From Scybalocola_A sp900557175 (GTDB lineage Bacteria > Bacillota > Clostridia > Lachnospirales > Lachnospiraceae), in NCBI GenBank assembly GCA_937890745.1, contig CALADH010000003.1, forward strand, positions 1 to 21,214: a stretch of 21,214 bases of DNA. The letters run 5' to 3'. Shown here piece after piece: positions 7,607-17,033 of this stretch. The translations under genes and the position numbers were made by a program. The notes beneath the pieces were generated by a model. It was given only the letters and a program-made list of their open reading frames with translations. It did no database searches and had not been told where the DNA came from. Position 1 is the first letter of the stretch; every line of letters starts with the position of its first letter.

Positions 7607-9328
7607 TCAATCTTTCAGCGTATTCATGAGACCTTCAAGCTTATGTTCGGCATCTTCAAGGGATGTGCCCTTAACGCCTGCATAATACTTAATCTTCGGC
7701 TCTGTACCTGAAGGTCTGACACAGAACCATGCGTCATCTTCAAGGTCAAAGTAAAGAACATTGGACTTCGGAAGTCCTGTCGGTGTCACTTCACCTGTCG
7801 CCATATTTTTAACTGTATCTTCTCTGTAATCGCGGAAAGCTAAAACCTTATAGCTGCCGACCTCCTTCGGCGGATTGCTGCGGAGCTCATCCATCATCTG
7901 TTTCATCTTCTCGGCGCCGTCGGCACCTTTGAATGTTTTTGTAAATAAATCTTCTTTATAATAACCGTATTTCTCAAAAATATTAAGCATCTGATCCCAA
8001 AGTGTCAGACCGCAGCCGGCATAGTAAGCTGCTGCTTCGCAAAGCGCCATCACTGCCACACAGGCATCTTTGTCTCTCGCATGTGTGCCTACAAGGCAGC
8101 CGTAGCTCTCCTCAAAGCCAAACAAATATTCGTAGCTGTGATTTTCCTCAAAGAGCTTAATCTGCTCGCCGATATATTTAAAGCCTGTCAATGTTTCAGG
8201 ACAGTAAACATTATATGCCTCTGCCACTGCTTTTGCCATATTAGAAGATACGATTGTTGTCACAATCGCGCCGTTTTCAGGCATAAGACCAAGAGCTTTC
8301 TTTTGTGACAGCTCATATTCACAAATAAGCATACCGGACATATTTCCCGTAAATACTTTGTATTCGCCGGATTTTGTATCTTTAGCATAAACACCCAGTC
8401 TGTCCGCATCCGGATCTGTCGCAAGCACAAGGTCTGCATCAACCTCTTTTGCAAGCTTTAAGGCAAGCTCAAAAGCTTTCTTATCTTCAGGATTCGGGTA
8501 GCTTACTGTCGGGAAATTGCCGTCCGGCATCTCCTGCTCAGGGACAACATAAACCTGCTCGAAGCCAAGCTCTTTAAGAACGCGGCGCACCGGTACGTTG
8601 CCTGTGCCGTGAAGCGGTGTATAAACAATTTTAAGCTTTGAAGCCTGCGCCTTAATTGCTTCAGGATGAAGAACAAGCTTCTTTAAAGCTGCCATATATT
8701 TATCATCAATATCCGCGCCAATCACTTCGTAAAGTCCTGCGGCCTTTGCCTCCTCTAAGGACATCTTCTTAATTGCCGCAAAATCAGTCACACGGCCAAC
8801 CTCACTGATAATCTCAACATCCTTAGGATATGTAATCTGAGCGCCGTCCTCCCAGTAAACTTTATAACCGTTATATTCCGGCGGATTGTGGCTTGCAGTA
8901 ATAACAATACCTGAAATACAGCCAAGCTCACGCAAAGCAAAGGATAATTCCGGCGTCGGGCGAAGCGAATCAAAAACATAAGCCTTAATACCGTTGGCTG
9001 CAAAGCAAAGCGCCGCCTCATTGGCAAATTCAGGGGACATTCTTCTTGAATCGTAGGCGATTGCCACACCCTTATCCTGTCCGTTCTGCTGAATAATATA
9101 ATTTGCAAGTCCCTGTGTCGCCTTGCTGACTGTATAAACGTTCATGCGGTTTGTACCTGCGCCGAGAACGCCTCTTAAACCGCCTGTACCAAATTCAAGG
9201 TCTTTGTAAAAACGGTCAAAAATTTCTGTCTCATCATTTTCAATGGCTTTAAGCTCTGCCTTTGTCGCCTCGTCAAAAATCGGAGACTGACACCAAAATT
9301 CATACTTACTTCTGACTTCTGCATTCAT
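7607..9328 (-). CDS. Phosphohexomutase (phosphomannomutase/phosphoglucomutase)
   Basis: A 573-residue alpha-D-phosphohexomutase of the longer PGM2-like type. It is expected to convert mannose 1-phosphate from the two GH130 phosphorylases into mannose 6-phosphate, and perhaps glucose 1-phosphate likewise. All four family signatures are visible: phosphoserine loop TASHNPPEYNG (Ser146), metal-binding DPDADR (about 305-310), sugar-binding GFEESYG (about 404-410), and phosphate-binding RPSGTEPK near the C-terminus. The start at 9328 is chosen because GGAGG precedes it at proper spacing; the upstream ATG at 9343 would place the ribosome binding site inside the coding sequence. Its position between CE17 and manA supports a dedicated role in mannan catabolism, although a housekeeping copy probably exists elsewhere. 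Confidence 0.93.
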   Translation of the reverse strand: MNAEVRSKYEFWCQSPIFDEATKAELKAIENDETEIFDRFYKDLEFGTGGLRGVLGAGTNRMNVYTVSKATQGLANYIIQQNGQDKGVAIAYDSRRMSPEFANEAALCFAANGIKAYVFDSLRPTPELSFALRELGCISGIVITASHNPPEYNGYKVYWEDGAQITYPKDVEIISEVGRVTDFAAIKKMSLEEAKAAGLYEVIGADIDDKYMAALKKLVLHPEAIKAQASKLKIVYTPLHGTGNVPVRRVLKELGFEQVYVVPEQEMPDGNFPTVSYPNPEDKKAFELALKLAKEVDADLVLATDPDADRLGVYAKDTKSGEYKVFTGNMSGMLICEYELSQKKALGLMPENGAIVTTIVSSNMAKAVAEAYNVYCPETLTGFKYIGEQIKLFEENHSYEYLFGFEESYGCLVGTHARDKDACVAVMALCEAAAYYAGCGLTLWDQMLNIFEKYGYYKEDLFTKTFKGADGAEKMKQMMDELRSNPPKEVGSYKVLAFRDYREDTVKNMATGEVTPTGLPKSNVLYFDLEDDAWFCVRPSGTEPKIKYYAGVKGTSLEDAEHKLEGLMNTLKD

Positions 9329-9358
9329 GATTATTACCTCCATATGTCGCCTGCAGCT

Positions 9359-10468
9359 TTAAGACGCAATGACTGAAACAAGATAAAATTCTCTCGCATC
9401 ATCTTCGTGTGTCCCGGTAATCGTAATTTCAAGCGTATGCTTCTTATACGCACCGTGATGCATCAGTGTCTGTAAATACAAGCAGTCGCCCCAGTCCTCA
9501 TCGAAGTTTCCGTCAAGCTCGACAGGATGCTCTCTGTCGCCGTCAATAACTGCGGTCGCTTTTGGTACCGGATGGAGGACTGACTTTCTGTACTGTACTG
9601 CCAGACAGCTGCACTCTATTTCAAAGGTTATTTTATCATTCATTTTAGATGCCGTAAAGCCATTTTTATATAAATCAAGCATCCCCGATTTCTCATTCCC
9701 GTCCGCCGCAAAGCCGTCAAGTGTATACACAGCATCATTTTTCTGATAAAGACGGCTGTTTTCGTAGGCATTTTGGGTAATTGGCGCCTTTAACGCCGGC
9801 TCATCCTCATCATTGTCTATATCCGCATACACCCTGTCTAAAAAGCTTCGGACAGCGCCGGCTACATATTCATGTCCCAAATCATTTGGGTGAAGATTAT
9901 CCGGCGTCAGCTCCGGCGCCTTATAAAGTCCCGAGGTTATCATCGGATAAACTGCTTTTTTCATACTGATACACGGCACGCCGTAATAAGCGCCAATGCT
10001 GTTGTGAAAATCTTCCGCGTTATGACCGTCATCATAAAAAACATTATTCATAATCATCACTGCCGGCCGGGATTTTGCACATAGCAGCTTTCTTATAACT
10101 CCCTCAAAAGTCTCCATAAAAAAGCTGTCGGCCTCGTCATTGACACTGAAATCAACAACGACAACGTCCGGCTCAAAAGCAAGAACATCCTTATCTGCCC
10201 TTGCGGCGCCATAATGGGAGGAAGTACCCCCGATACCGCCATTGACGTATTCAAACTGAGTTTTCGGGAAAGTTTCCTTCCACCACGAAAACACTCTGTA
10301 GGCATAACACAGCTTGTCTTCCGACGCAAGACTTCCCTGGGTAATCGAGCCGCCAAGAAAGCCTATCGTCAGCGTCTCGCCCAAGGCTGCCCGGCGCATA
10401 CACGATTTTAACCGCGCCCAGCTGCCGCGGACGGCCATGCCCTGTTCAAGCCATTTTTGTGCTGTCAT
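9359..10468 (-). CDS. CE17-type SGNH acetylesterase (2-O-acetyl mannooligosaccharide esterase)
   Basis: A 369-residue esterase that removes acetyl groups from mannooligosaccharides. The N-terminal SGNH domain shows block I GGSIT with Ser41, block II GGIGGTSSH around Gly80, block III SVND with Asn110, and block V DNLHPNDLGHEY giving Asp190 and His193. Residues from about 235 to the end are beta-rich, like the C-terminal sugar-binding domain of the two-domain CE17 enzyme described from Roseburia intestinalis, which acts on 2-O-acetyl groups. There is no signal peptide, so deacetylation is intracellular. GGAGG lies eight bases before the ATG. It sits between GH130_1 and the mutase and pairs functionally with the CE2 gene. 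Assignment to CE17 is from memory of the family and from context. Confidence 0.85.
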   Translation of the reverse strand: MTAQKWLEQGMAVRGSWARLKSCMRRAALGETLTIGFLGGSITQGSLASEDKLCYAYRVFSWWKETFPKTQFEYVNGGIGGTSSHYGAARADKDVLAFEPDVVVVDFSVNDEADSFFMETFEGVIRKLLCAKSRPAVMIMNNVFYDDGHNAEDFHNSIGAYYGVPCISMKKAVYPMITSGLYKAPELTPDNLHPNDLGHEYVAGAVRSFLDRVYADIDNDEDEPALKAPITQNAYENSRLYQKNDAVYTLDGFAADGNEKSGMLDLYKNGFTASKMNDKITFEIECSCLAVQYRKSVLHPVPKATAVIDGDREHPVELDGNFDEDWGDCLYLQTLMHHGAYKKHTLEITITGTHEDDAREFYLVSVIAS

Positions 10469-10486
10469 ATTTTATGCCTCCTTTGC

Positions 10487-11662
10487 TTACATCTGTTTCT
10501 TTAAAAATTCTTTGTTTTTCTGAATCAAATCAATTCTTTGTTTTACACAGTCTACAGAACGCAAAGGATCTGACGGTGTATTAAACACATAATCTGTCAG
10601 CTTGCCGATTGTTGTTGTCGCCACGTGCATTCTCGTATCCGAAGATGCGTAGTAAATAAACACATCGCCGTTTTCTCTGGCAATCGCACCGTTTGTAAAT
10701 ACAACGTTGGATACATCACCGACACGCTCTTTATCCAAAGGTCCGATTAAAAGCCCTGACGGCTCTGCAATAACTTTTTCCGGATGCTCTAAATCTGTCG
10801 CAAAAGCATAGATAACATAGCGAAGTCCTGCCGCTGTATTTCTCACGCCGTGGGCAATGTGAATCCAGCCTCTGTCCGTCTTAATCGGCACTGCGCCCGC
10901 GCCGTTTTTAGCCTCTGTAATTGTATGGTATTTGCGCCTGCTTGTCATAATTTCTTCATCAATGACTGCGTGCTCAATATCATCACACAGACCGAAGCCG
11001 ATGCCGCCGCCGCTTCCTGTCTCGATGAAATCGTCCATCGGACGTGTGTAGAAGGCATACTTTCCATTAATAAATTCAGGATGAAGTACAACATTTCTCT
11101 GCTGCGGGCTTCTAAGTGTCTTTAAATTATCAAGGCGCTCCCATGTTTTTAAATCCTTTGTGCGGACAATACCTGCTGCCGCGACAGCCGCCGATAAATC
11201 ATTCACTGTCGTATCCTTGCTCTCAGAACAGAATACACCGTAAATCCAGCCGTCCTCATGTTTTGTCAGACGCATATCATAAACATTTGTTTCCTCCGGG
11301 CAAGTATCCGGCAAAAGCACCGGCTCATCCCAAAATCTGAAGCCGTCAATACCTGTCTCACTTTCCGCCACTGCGAAAAATGATTTTCTGTCTGCGCCCT
11401 CAACACGGGCAACGAGATAAAACTTTCCGTCAAGCTCAATAGCGCCTGAGTTCATGACTGCATTAATGCCGAGTCTTTCCATAAAATACGGATTTGTCTC
11501 AGGATTTAAGTCATATTTCCATTCAACCGGCGCATGATTTCTTGTAAGCACCGGATCTTCGTATCTGTCAAAGACGCCGTTATAAAAATCACTTTTTCTG
11601 TTTTTTCTTGCAATGAGCTTTTCAAGCTTTTCTTTTTCAACATAATATTGTGGATGTAACAT
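10487..11662 (-). CDS. GH130_1 4-O-beta-D-mannosyl-D-glucose phosphorylase
   Basis: A 391-residue inverting phosphorylase that splits beta-1,4-mannosyl-glucose with phosphate into alpha-mannose 1-phosphate and glucose. The five-bladed propeller family is indicated by NSGAIELDGKFYLVARVEG, the catalytic Asp129 in TNVYDMRLT, and phosphate-site sequence such as RSPQQRNVVLHPEF and HGVRNTA. The long N-terminal helix region (YYVEKEKLEKLIARK) and the length, close to 390, separate subfamily 1 from subfamily 2. The Shine-Dalgarno GGAGG is formed by the last codons of the epimerase gene, and only three bases separate the two genes. The epimerase therefore makes the substrate of this enzyme and is tightly coupled to it. 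Cytoplasmic. Confidence 0.92.
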   Translation of the reverse strand: MLHPQYYVEKEKLEKLIARKNRKSDFYNGVFDRYEDPVLTRNHAPVEWKYDLNPETNPYFMERLGINAVMNSGAIELDGKFYLVARVEGADRKSFFAVAESETGIDGFRFWDEPVLLPDTCPEETNVYDMRLTKHEDGWIYGVFCSESKDTTVNDLSAAVAAAGIVRTKDLKTWERLDNLKTLRSPQQRNVVLHPEFINGKYAFYTRPMDDFIETGSGGGIGFGLCDDIEHAVIDEEIMTSRRKYHTITEAKNGAGAVPIKTDRGWIHIAHGVRNTAAGLRYVIYAFATDLEHPEKVIAEPSGLLIGPLDKERVGDVSNVVFTNGAIARENGDVFIYYASSDTRMHVATTTIGKLTDYVFNTPSDPLRSVDCVKQRIDLIQKNKEFLKKQM

Positions 11663-11665
11663 GAA

Positions 11666-12841
11666 TTATAACCTCCTGATAACTTCAAAGCACATTCTTC
11701 CGTTGTGGTAAGGACACTTCCAAGGCTCGACAATCGGCTTTTTCGTCGCTGGCACGCCGTTCTCGTCCAAATCCCAGAACCACTCGGAGCCCTCTCTCTT
11801 GTCAACTAAGTTTGTTTTAATATAATCCCACTGGCCGAAGACCGCCTCAAGATATTCCTTATGTTCCGGTGCTTTTTCATAGCCATTTAAAAAGCCGACA
11901 ACCGTTTCTGCCTGAACCCACCATCTTCTCGATACATCATCGACGCCTTTTTCGCACTCGTTCAGCAATGAATTATCTTTAAACGCTGTTTTATAAACTT
12001 CGGCTGTCAGATCTTTTGTAATAGCCTGCATTTTTTCTGAAAGCGCCTGATCGCCAAGCACCTCGCAGCCTCTGTCAATAAGCCATGCCGTCTCAATATC
12101 GTGACCGTAGGAATGTAAATCAATAAGCGTATTCCAGTGAGCGTCAAAAAATACTTCCTGACGATGGCGTTTTGGATTATAAACCTTATCCGCAAAAATC
12201 TCTAAAATCCAGCGGAGATTTTCGCCGACCTTTTCATCCTTTGTCACTCTGTAAAGCTCTGTATATGCCTCGAAAACATGAAGCAGTGTATTCATTGTCT
12301 TTTCTGCCATCACGCCGTTTTCAGAAAGCTTCTCATTACTGACCGGCTCAAAGTTTCTGTCAAAGGCTTCAAGATAACCTTCACTGTCTTTGCAGCGTGT
12401 CTCAATGAGTTCGTAAAGCTTCCATGCAAGTTCTAAAGCTTCTTTATTGCCTGATGCGTCATAATAAGAAGAAAGCGCATAGATAGCAAACGCCTGATTG
12501 TATGTATGCTTGATGTCATCGGCAATTTTTCCGTCATAAGTCACCGCCCAGTAAATACCGCCATAGGTTTCATCAATACAGCATTTTTTTATAAATTCAT
12601 AAGCATGGTCCGCATATTCAAGAAGCGTCTTATCGCCCAAAGTCATCGCTGCATTTGCAAAAAACCATAAAATACGGCTGTGGAGGATACAGCCTTTGAC
12701 AGCTGTTTTATCTATATTTAAGTCAAAATCCACATAGCCGTAAAAGCCGCCGTTTTCTTTATCGCGAAGCTTCTTCCAAAACGGAAGAAGCTTCATCTCA
12801 AGATGATTTTTAACTTCTGATTTTAACTGCTTTGTATCCAT
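11666..12841 (-). CDS. Cellobiose 2-epimerase (AGE family)
   Basis: A 391-residue (alpha/alpha)6-barrel epimerase. It converts the reducing-end sugar of beta-1,4-mannobiose to glucose, giving mannosyl-glucose for GH130_1. Family residues are visible: KHTYNQAFAIYAL near 111-123, DAHWNTLIDLHSYGHDIETAWL with His243 and His247, RRWWVQAE, and C-terminal CPYHNGRM with His379. The length matches cellobiose 2-epimerases and not GlcNAc 2-epimerases alone, and the mannan context supports the activity. The ATG at 12841 is preceded by GGAG eight bases upstream; a TTG one codon earlier is less likely. It lies between the two GH130 genes, with a 14-base gap after GH130_2. Confidence 0.92.
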   Translation of the reverse strand: MDTKQLKSEVKNHLEMKLLPFWKKLRDKENGGFYGYVDFDLNIDKTAVKGCILHSRILWFFANAAMTLGDKTLLEYADHAYEFIKKCCIDETYGGIYWAVTYDGKIADDIKHTYNQAFAIYALSSYYDASGNKEALELAWKLYELIETRCKDSEGYLEAFDRNFEPVSNEKLSENGVMAEKTMNTLLHVFEAYTELYRVTKDEKVGENLRWILEIFADKVYNPKRHRQEVFFDAHWNTLIDLHSYGHDIETAWLIDRGCEVLGDQALSEKMQAITKDLTAEVYKTAFKDNSLLNECEKGVDDVSRRWWVQAETVVGFLNGYEKAPEHKEYLEAVFGQWDYIKTNLVDKREGSEWFWDLDENGVPATKKPIVEPWKCPYHNGRMCFEVIRRL

Positions 12842-12855
12842 CAAAAACGCTCCTT

Positions 12856-13878
12856 TTATCTTCTGCCGATTTCTGTATCAGCCTCTGTCACAACGGAATG
12901 TGCCTTAATATATTCGACAAGCTCGTCTGCATAGCAGAATGCAAGACCTACATAGCTGTCTGCAGCGCCGTAGTAAATCGCCATCTTATTTGTTTTACTG
13001 TCATGAATTGTCGCGCAAGGGAAAACAACATTCGGCACAAAGCCTCTCTCCTCATACCATTCTTCCGGTGTCAAAAGATATGTCTCACAGCGGTATTTCA
13101 CAATTGACGGATTGTCAATATCTAAGATTGCGCCGCCAAGGCTGTATACATAGCCGTTACATGTACCGGACACACCATGATAAATTAAAAGCCAGCCTTC
13201 GCTTGTCTCAATCGGTGCTGCGCCGCCGCCGATTTTAAGGCTTTCCCACCATTCACTGCCTTTGCCCATTACATGACGATGTTTGCCCCAGTAAGTCATA
13301 TCCGGACTTTCTGAAAGAAAGATATCGCCAAACGGTGTATGTCCGCTGTCCGACGGTCTTGAAAGCATTACGAAATTGCCGTTAATTTTTCTTGGGAATA
13401 ATACAGCGTTTCTGTTAAATGGAATAAACGGATTTTCAATACGGACAAACTTTTTAAAATCTGTTGTTTTTGCTACACCGATGGATGCGCCGTAGAAATC
13501 CTGACACCAAATCACATAATATGTATCTTCAACCTTCACAAGACGAGGATCATATGCGTAAACCGGCATAAACGGCTCATCATTCTCATCAACAAACTGA
13601 ATTTTTTCTTTGTCAAATTCCCAGTGAATCGCATCCTTACTTCTGCCAAGGTAAATATAAGGAATACCGTTTGTCTGCTCACCGCGGAACACACCGATAA
13701 ATTCATCGCCGTAAGGCATTACCGCACTATTAAAAATTCTTGCAACGCCCTCCACCGGATTGCGTCCGATAATCGGATTTTCACTGTATCTCCAAATTGG
13801 CGCCCCTGTAAGACCTTCCGGTTTTTCCTGCCAAGGCACATTTTTAACTTCAGGGCTTAATAACTTAAATTCACTCAT
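12856..13878 (-). CDS. GH130_2 beta-1,4-mannooligosaccharide phosphorylase
   Basis: A 340-residue phosphorylase that removes non-reducing beta-1,4-mannose from mannooligosaccharides as mannose 1-phosphate. Propeller and active-site features include ARIFNSAVMPYGDEFIGVFRGE, catalytic Asp110 in VYAYDPRLV, SRPSDSGHTPFGDI, KIGGGAAPI and YHGV. The shorter N-terminus (SPEVKNVPWQ) and the length near 340 indicate subfamily 2. The ATG at 13878 has GGAGG at good spacing; the ATG five codons earlier overlaps that site and is rejected. It is followed directly by the epimerase gene. It works on the longer chains, leaving mannobiose for the epimerase and GH130_1. A preference for glucose-terminated chains cannot be read from the sequence. 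Confidence 0.92.
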   Translation of the reverse strand: MSEFKLLSPEVKNVPWQEKPEGLTGAPIWRYSENPIIGRNPVEGVARIFNSAVMPYGDEFIGVFRGEQTNGIPYIYLGRSKDAIHWEFDKEKIQFVDENDEPFMPVYAYDPRLVKVEDTYYVIWCQDFYGASIGVAKTTDFKKFVRIENPFIPFNRNAVLFPRKINGNFVMLSRPSDSGHTPFGDIFLSESPDMTYWGKHRHVMGKGSEWWESLKIGGGAAPIETSEGWLLIYHGVSGTCNGYVYSLGGAILDIDNPSIVKYRCETYLLTPEEWYEERGFVPNVVFPCATIHDSKTNKMAIYYGAADSYVGLAFCYADELVEYIKAHSVVTEADTEIGRR

Positions 13879-13918
13879 TTTAAAATCCTCCATATTTTCA
13901 TTCCGGTATTTTTACCGT

Positions 13919-14992
13919 TTAAGACGCCCACACATCATCGCCGAAGCTTTCAATAAAAGCTGACAGCTCATCAGCCATCTGTTCAGCTTCCGGTATTCTG
14001 ATATGTCCCGGCGTTCCCGCACCATTATTTGAATATAAGAAATGTACAATTTTTTCGTCATCAATTTTTCTGCACACTTCATCAATAGACTTATCCCAAT
14101 TTTCATCGTGCATAAGAATCGTTGTTGCAAGAATAATCAGCGTCTTTGGATATTTACCGCGGATATTTCTCACAAACTGCTCATAATGTGCACGCCATAT
14201 TTTTGCTTTTTCGCAATCATAGTCTTCTGCCATATAATCATCCGGGTGGTTATCATTCTGACCAATCGCCACAATCACAACGTGGGGCGTATATTTTTTA
14301 AAATCCCACGGCACCGCGCTCTCCCCTGTTTCCGGATTGTATTCAATCTTATCCCACGTACTTTCAATGCCGATATAATCCGGCGCATGAAACCATCCCG
14401 TATCATCTAAAAGGGCAATACCGCCCTGCGCAATATCATGAAGCCGGGCATTTAATTTTCTCGCTGTCATTGCCGTGTAAGCATACCAGCTGTTGGAATA
14501 CTCGCCCTGATGCTTGGGATCGGGTTTCCCAACATAATCAACCGCCTCCGAAACTTCTCCGGCAGAAACCGAATCACCGTATACTTCAATTTTTCGCTCA
14601 GGCAGCGGCTCAGGCTTTTCAAGCTGCGCGCCTTTGTCAAAATAAAAACCTAAAAGTGTGATTGTATGGCAGGAATCCATACGCTTAAATACAATCAGCT
14701 CATGGCGTCCCTCATCAAGCTTTTCTGCCAGTGTCAGCATCACACTTCTGTCATCGTGAGGCAGTAAAAGCTTCTTTTGCACACCATCCACAAAGACGCC
14801 AAGATAATTATCCCAACAGCCTCTGTGATTTTTGAGACAGATTTTTGCCGACGTTCCCGTAAAATACGTCTTAACCATTGTATACGGGTACACAAGCACC
14901 GGCGCATCCGCATCCGTCGTATCAATACGTCCCATATACATAAGCCTGTCATCCGACGGCTTTATAAACAACTCATTTTCATTACAAAGCAT
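13919..14992 (-). CDS. CE2-type SGNH acetylesterase
   Basis: A 357-residue, two-domain esterase. Residues 1 to about 125 form a beta-sandwich (LMYMGRID, YFTGTSAKICLKN, LGVFVDG), followed by an SGNH hydrolase domain starting at KIEVYGDSVSAGE with nucleophile Ser141. Block III is AIGQND (conserved Asn), and His330 in GTPGHIR is the probable catalytic histidine. This order of domains and a Ser-His dyad are typical of CE2. A CE2 enzyme in the Roseburia intestinalis mannan locus removes 3-, 4- and 6-O-acetyl groups from mannooligosaccharides, and the same role fits here. No signal peptide is present. GGGAGG lies nine bases before the ATG. It is the first enzyme gene after the importer, separated from it by 94 bases and a hairpin. 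Confidence 0.88.
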   Translation of the reverse strand: MLCNENELFIKPSDDRLMYMGRIDTTDADAPVLVYPYTMVKTYFTGTSAKICLKNHRGCWDNYLGVFVDGVQKKLLLPHDDRSVMLTLAEKLDEGRHELIVFKRMDSCHTITLLGFYFDKGAQLEKPEPLPERKIEVYGDSVSAGEVSEAVDYVGKPDPKHQGEYSNSWYAYTAMTARKLNARLHDIAQGGIALLDDTGWFHAPDYIGIESTWDKIEYNPETGESAVPWDFKKYTPHVVIVAIGQNDNHPDDYMAEDYDCEKAKIWRAHYEQFVRNIRGKYPKTLIILATTILMHDENWDKSIDEVCRKIDDEKIVHFLYSNNGAGTPGHIRIPEAEQMADELSAFIESFGDDVWAS

Positions 14993-15038
14993 CTGTCTGT
15001 GCCTCCCTGAACTTTTGATTATTTCTCTTTGATTTTAA

Positions 15039-15070
15039 AAGTGCTTCCATTTTTTCAAACAGAAGCACTT
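15039..15070 (-). terminator. Terminator-like hairpin between the importer genes and the enzyme genes
   Basis: Arms AAGTGCTTC (15039-15047) and GAAGCACTT (15062-15070) form a perfect 9-bp stem with a 14-base loop. On the transcribed strand it is followed by TTAAAATC, a short imperfect U-rich stretch. It lies between the second permease and CE2. A leaky terminator or processing site here would allow more importer than enzyme message. No clear promoter is seen in the 94-base gap. Confidence 0.5.
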
Positions 15071-15086
15071 ATTGACTGCCGCCGTA

Positions 15087-15956
15087 TCAGCCCTTGACAG
15101 CGCCAGCCGCAAGGCCGCCGTAAATCTGCTTCTGACAGCAGATAAATATAATCAGCGCAGGAAGCAGTGTAATAATAACACCTGCACAAATGTAGTTATA
15201 CTGACTTCCCAAAGGCCCCTGGAATGTATACAGAGCCGTCGATACGACACCGAGATTTGCCTTATCCTGCAGATAAAGGTTCGCCATGTAGTATTCGTTG
15301 TATGTACCCACACCTTTTAAAATCATAACCGTAATAATTGCCGGTTTAAGAAGCGGGAATAAAATCTTGAAAAACACACCGAAGTATGTACAGCCATCCA
15401 TAATCGCCGACTCATCCAGTGACGGTGAAATATTTTCAAAAAACTGAATGAAAATCGTGACAGAAATAATATCCGTACCCATCATAACGATAATGTAGCC
15501 GTATAAATGATTAATAAAGCCGAGACTGTTCATAATCGCATACACAGAAACCTGCATTGCAATACCCGGAAGCAGGCTTGCAAAAAGGAAAAGATTTCTA
15601 ATTAATGCGTTGCCGTGGAATTTAAAACGGTTCAGCACATAAGCGAGCATAGAGCCAATCATCACAGAACCTAAAAGCACGCACACAAGCACAATAATCG
15701 AGTTTCTGAAAGCTGTGCCCATATTTGCCTTATTCCACGCTTCAATAAAGTTGTCAAAATATGTCCATGAGCCCGGAAGCGTCATAACGTTTGTATTCGC
15801 ATATTCCTCCGGCGTCTTAAACGCTGTAATGACACAGCTGACAATCGGAAGCACCGCGATAAAGGATGCCGTGATCAGCATAAAATATTTAAAAATATTC
15901 CAAATAATTTTTCTTATCCACATGCCTGCGGTCATACCTGTTGCACTCTGATTCAT
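15087..15956 (-). CDS. ABC sugar transporter permease (MalG-type, CUT1)
   Basis: A 289-residue inner-membrane permease, the second half of the mannooligosaccharide importer channel. Hydrophobic helices are evident at about 19-41, 75-99, 110-135, 145-170, 195-220 and 255-280. The EAA loop that contacts the ATPase reads LDESAIMDGCTYFGVFFKIL, with PLLKPA after it. The start codon overlaps the stop of the first permease (ATGA), and AAAGGAGGTG lies just upstream within that gene. It is the last importer gene; the hairpin at 15039-15070 follows. Substrate is inferred from the surrounding enzymes. Confidence 0.92.
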   Translation of the reverse strand: MNQSATGMTAGMWIRKIIWNIFKYFMLITASFIAVLPIVSCVITAFKTPEEYANTNVMTLPGSWTYFDNFIEAWNKANMGTAFRNSIIVLVCVLLGSVMIGSMLAYVLNRFKFHGNALIRNLFLFASLLPGIAMQVSVYAIMNSLGFINHLYGYIIVMMGTDIISVTIFIQFFENISPSLDESAIMDGCTYFGVFFKILFPLLKPAIITVMILKGVGTYNEYYMANLYLQDKANLGVVSTALYTFQGPLGSQYNYICAGVIITLLPALIIFICCQKQIYGGLAAGAVKG

Positions 15957-17008
15957 CCTGCGGCACCTCCTTTCACTGTATCATGCGCATTTCCTGAAGC
16001 TGTTAATACAGCTGTATTTTTTGCGGCTGCCTTCGCCTGCTTTGCGGCGCGCTTATTCATTTTCTTTGCCGAACGGCTGCCGTCATCATCGGTCGGGAAC
16101 AATCTGTTCATAATAATCTTCTGCAGCATTGTCGCAATAAATATAAGAATAAACAAAATAATCGCCATCGCCGAAGCAAGTCCGACTTTTTGGTTCGTAT
16201 GCGCCAGCTGATTCATCTTTACAAAATAAGTCGCTGTTCCGAAAGAACCGTTTGTAATAACGTAAGGCGGTTCGAAGGCACTTAAGGAACCTGAAATTGA
16301 TAAAATAATATTTAAAACAACAACCGATTTAATGCTCGGAAGCATAATATATCTGAATTTATGCCATGCATTAGCGCCGTCGATTGCAGCCGCCTCATAT
16401 AATGTCTGGTCAACAGCCATCATCGCGCCGAGGAATAATACCATGTTCTGACCCATGTATCGCCAGATAGAGGTACCCGCCAGCGAGAAGTTGTTAATAC
16501 TCATATCTTTAAGCCAATATGGCAGATTTTCCAAATTAAATCCAAGCCATCCGAGCACTGTATCAAACACAAAGCCTCTTGTGAAGAAAAACTTAAAAAT
16601 AAAGCCGATGGCAATACCATTAATTAAATAAGGGAAAAATAAGAATCCTTTAAAAAGTGCGCTGCCTTTTGTTTTAAAGCATAGAATTGTCGCGAAGAAC
16701 AAGGCGAGCGCTAACTGCACAAAGCCGCCGGCAATATAGAATAATGACAGCTTTAATGTTGCAAATAAGTCATCTCTCGTAAATACTTCAATATAATTTT
16801 CAAGTCCTACAAAATCTTTAACTTTCAAATAAGTTCTGTCGTACAAGCTGAATTTAAACATTTCCAAAAACGGAACATAGGTAAATACCAGTAACAGCGT
16901 CAGCGGAATTGTCATAAAAGCAATAAGAATAAGCATTTTCTGACCCTTCCGGCTTCTAATCCATTCGCCAAAACCCTTTTTATTTTTCATTTGAGTTTTC
17001 CCAGACAT
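15953..17008 (-). CDS. ABC sugar transporter permease (MalF/LplB-type, CUT1)
   Basis: A 351-residue inner-membrane permease, the first half of the importer channel. The N-terminal cytoplasmic basic stretch is followed by a helix at about 27-48 (MLILIAFMTIPLTLLLVFTYV), then several further helices. The ATPase-contact loop is YEAAAIDGANAWHKFRYIMLP. The C-terminus carries an unusual Ala/Lys-rich tail of about 40 residues (KRAAKQAKAAAKNTA) after the last helix, not needed by most homologues. The ATG at 17008 is preceded by GGGAGG; the longer frame from 17041 starts inside the intercistronic hairpin region and is rejected. It is coupled to the next permease by a 4-base overlap. No ATPase gene accompanies it. 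Confidence 0.92.
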   Translation of the reverse strand: MSGKTQMKNKKGFGEWIRSRKGQKMLILIAFMTIPLTLLLVFTYVPFLEMFKFSLYDRTYLKVKDFVGLENYIEVFTRDDLFATLKLSLFYIAGGFVQLALALFFATILCFKTKGSALFKGFLFFPYLINGIAIGFIFKFFFTRGFVFDTVLGWLGFNLENLPYWLKDMSINNFSLAGTSIWRYMGQNMVLFLGAMMAVDQTLYEAAAIDGANAWHKFRYIMLPSIKSVVVLNIILSISGSLSAFEPPYVITNGSFGTATYFVKMNQLAHTNQKVGLASAMAIILFILIFIATMLQKIIMNRLFPTDDDGSRSAKKMNKRAAKQAKAAAKNTAVLTASGNAHDTVKGGAAG

Positions 17009-17033
17009 AAGCTGCCTCCCTTCTAACTTGTCA

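Noticed and set aside
14042..14410. A 122-codon plus-strand open frame
   Set aside because: Antisense to the CE2 gene, with a His/Ile/Phe-rich composition typical of the complement of a real coding sequence.
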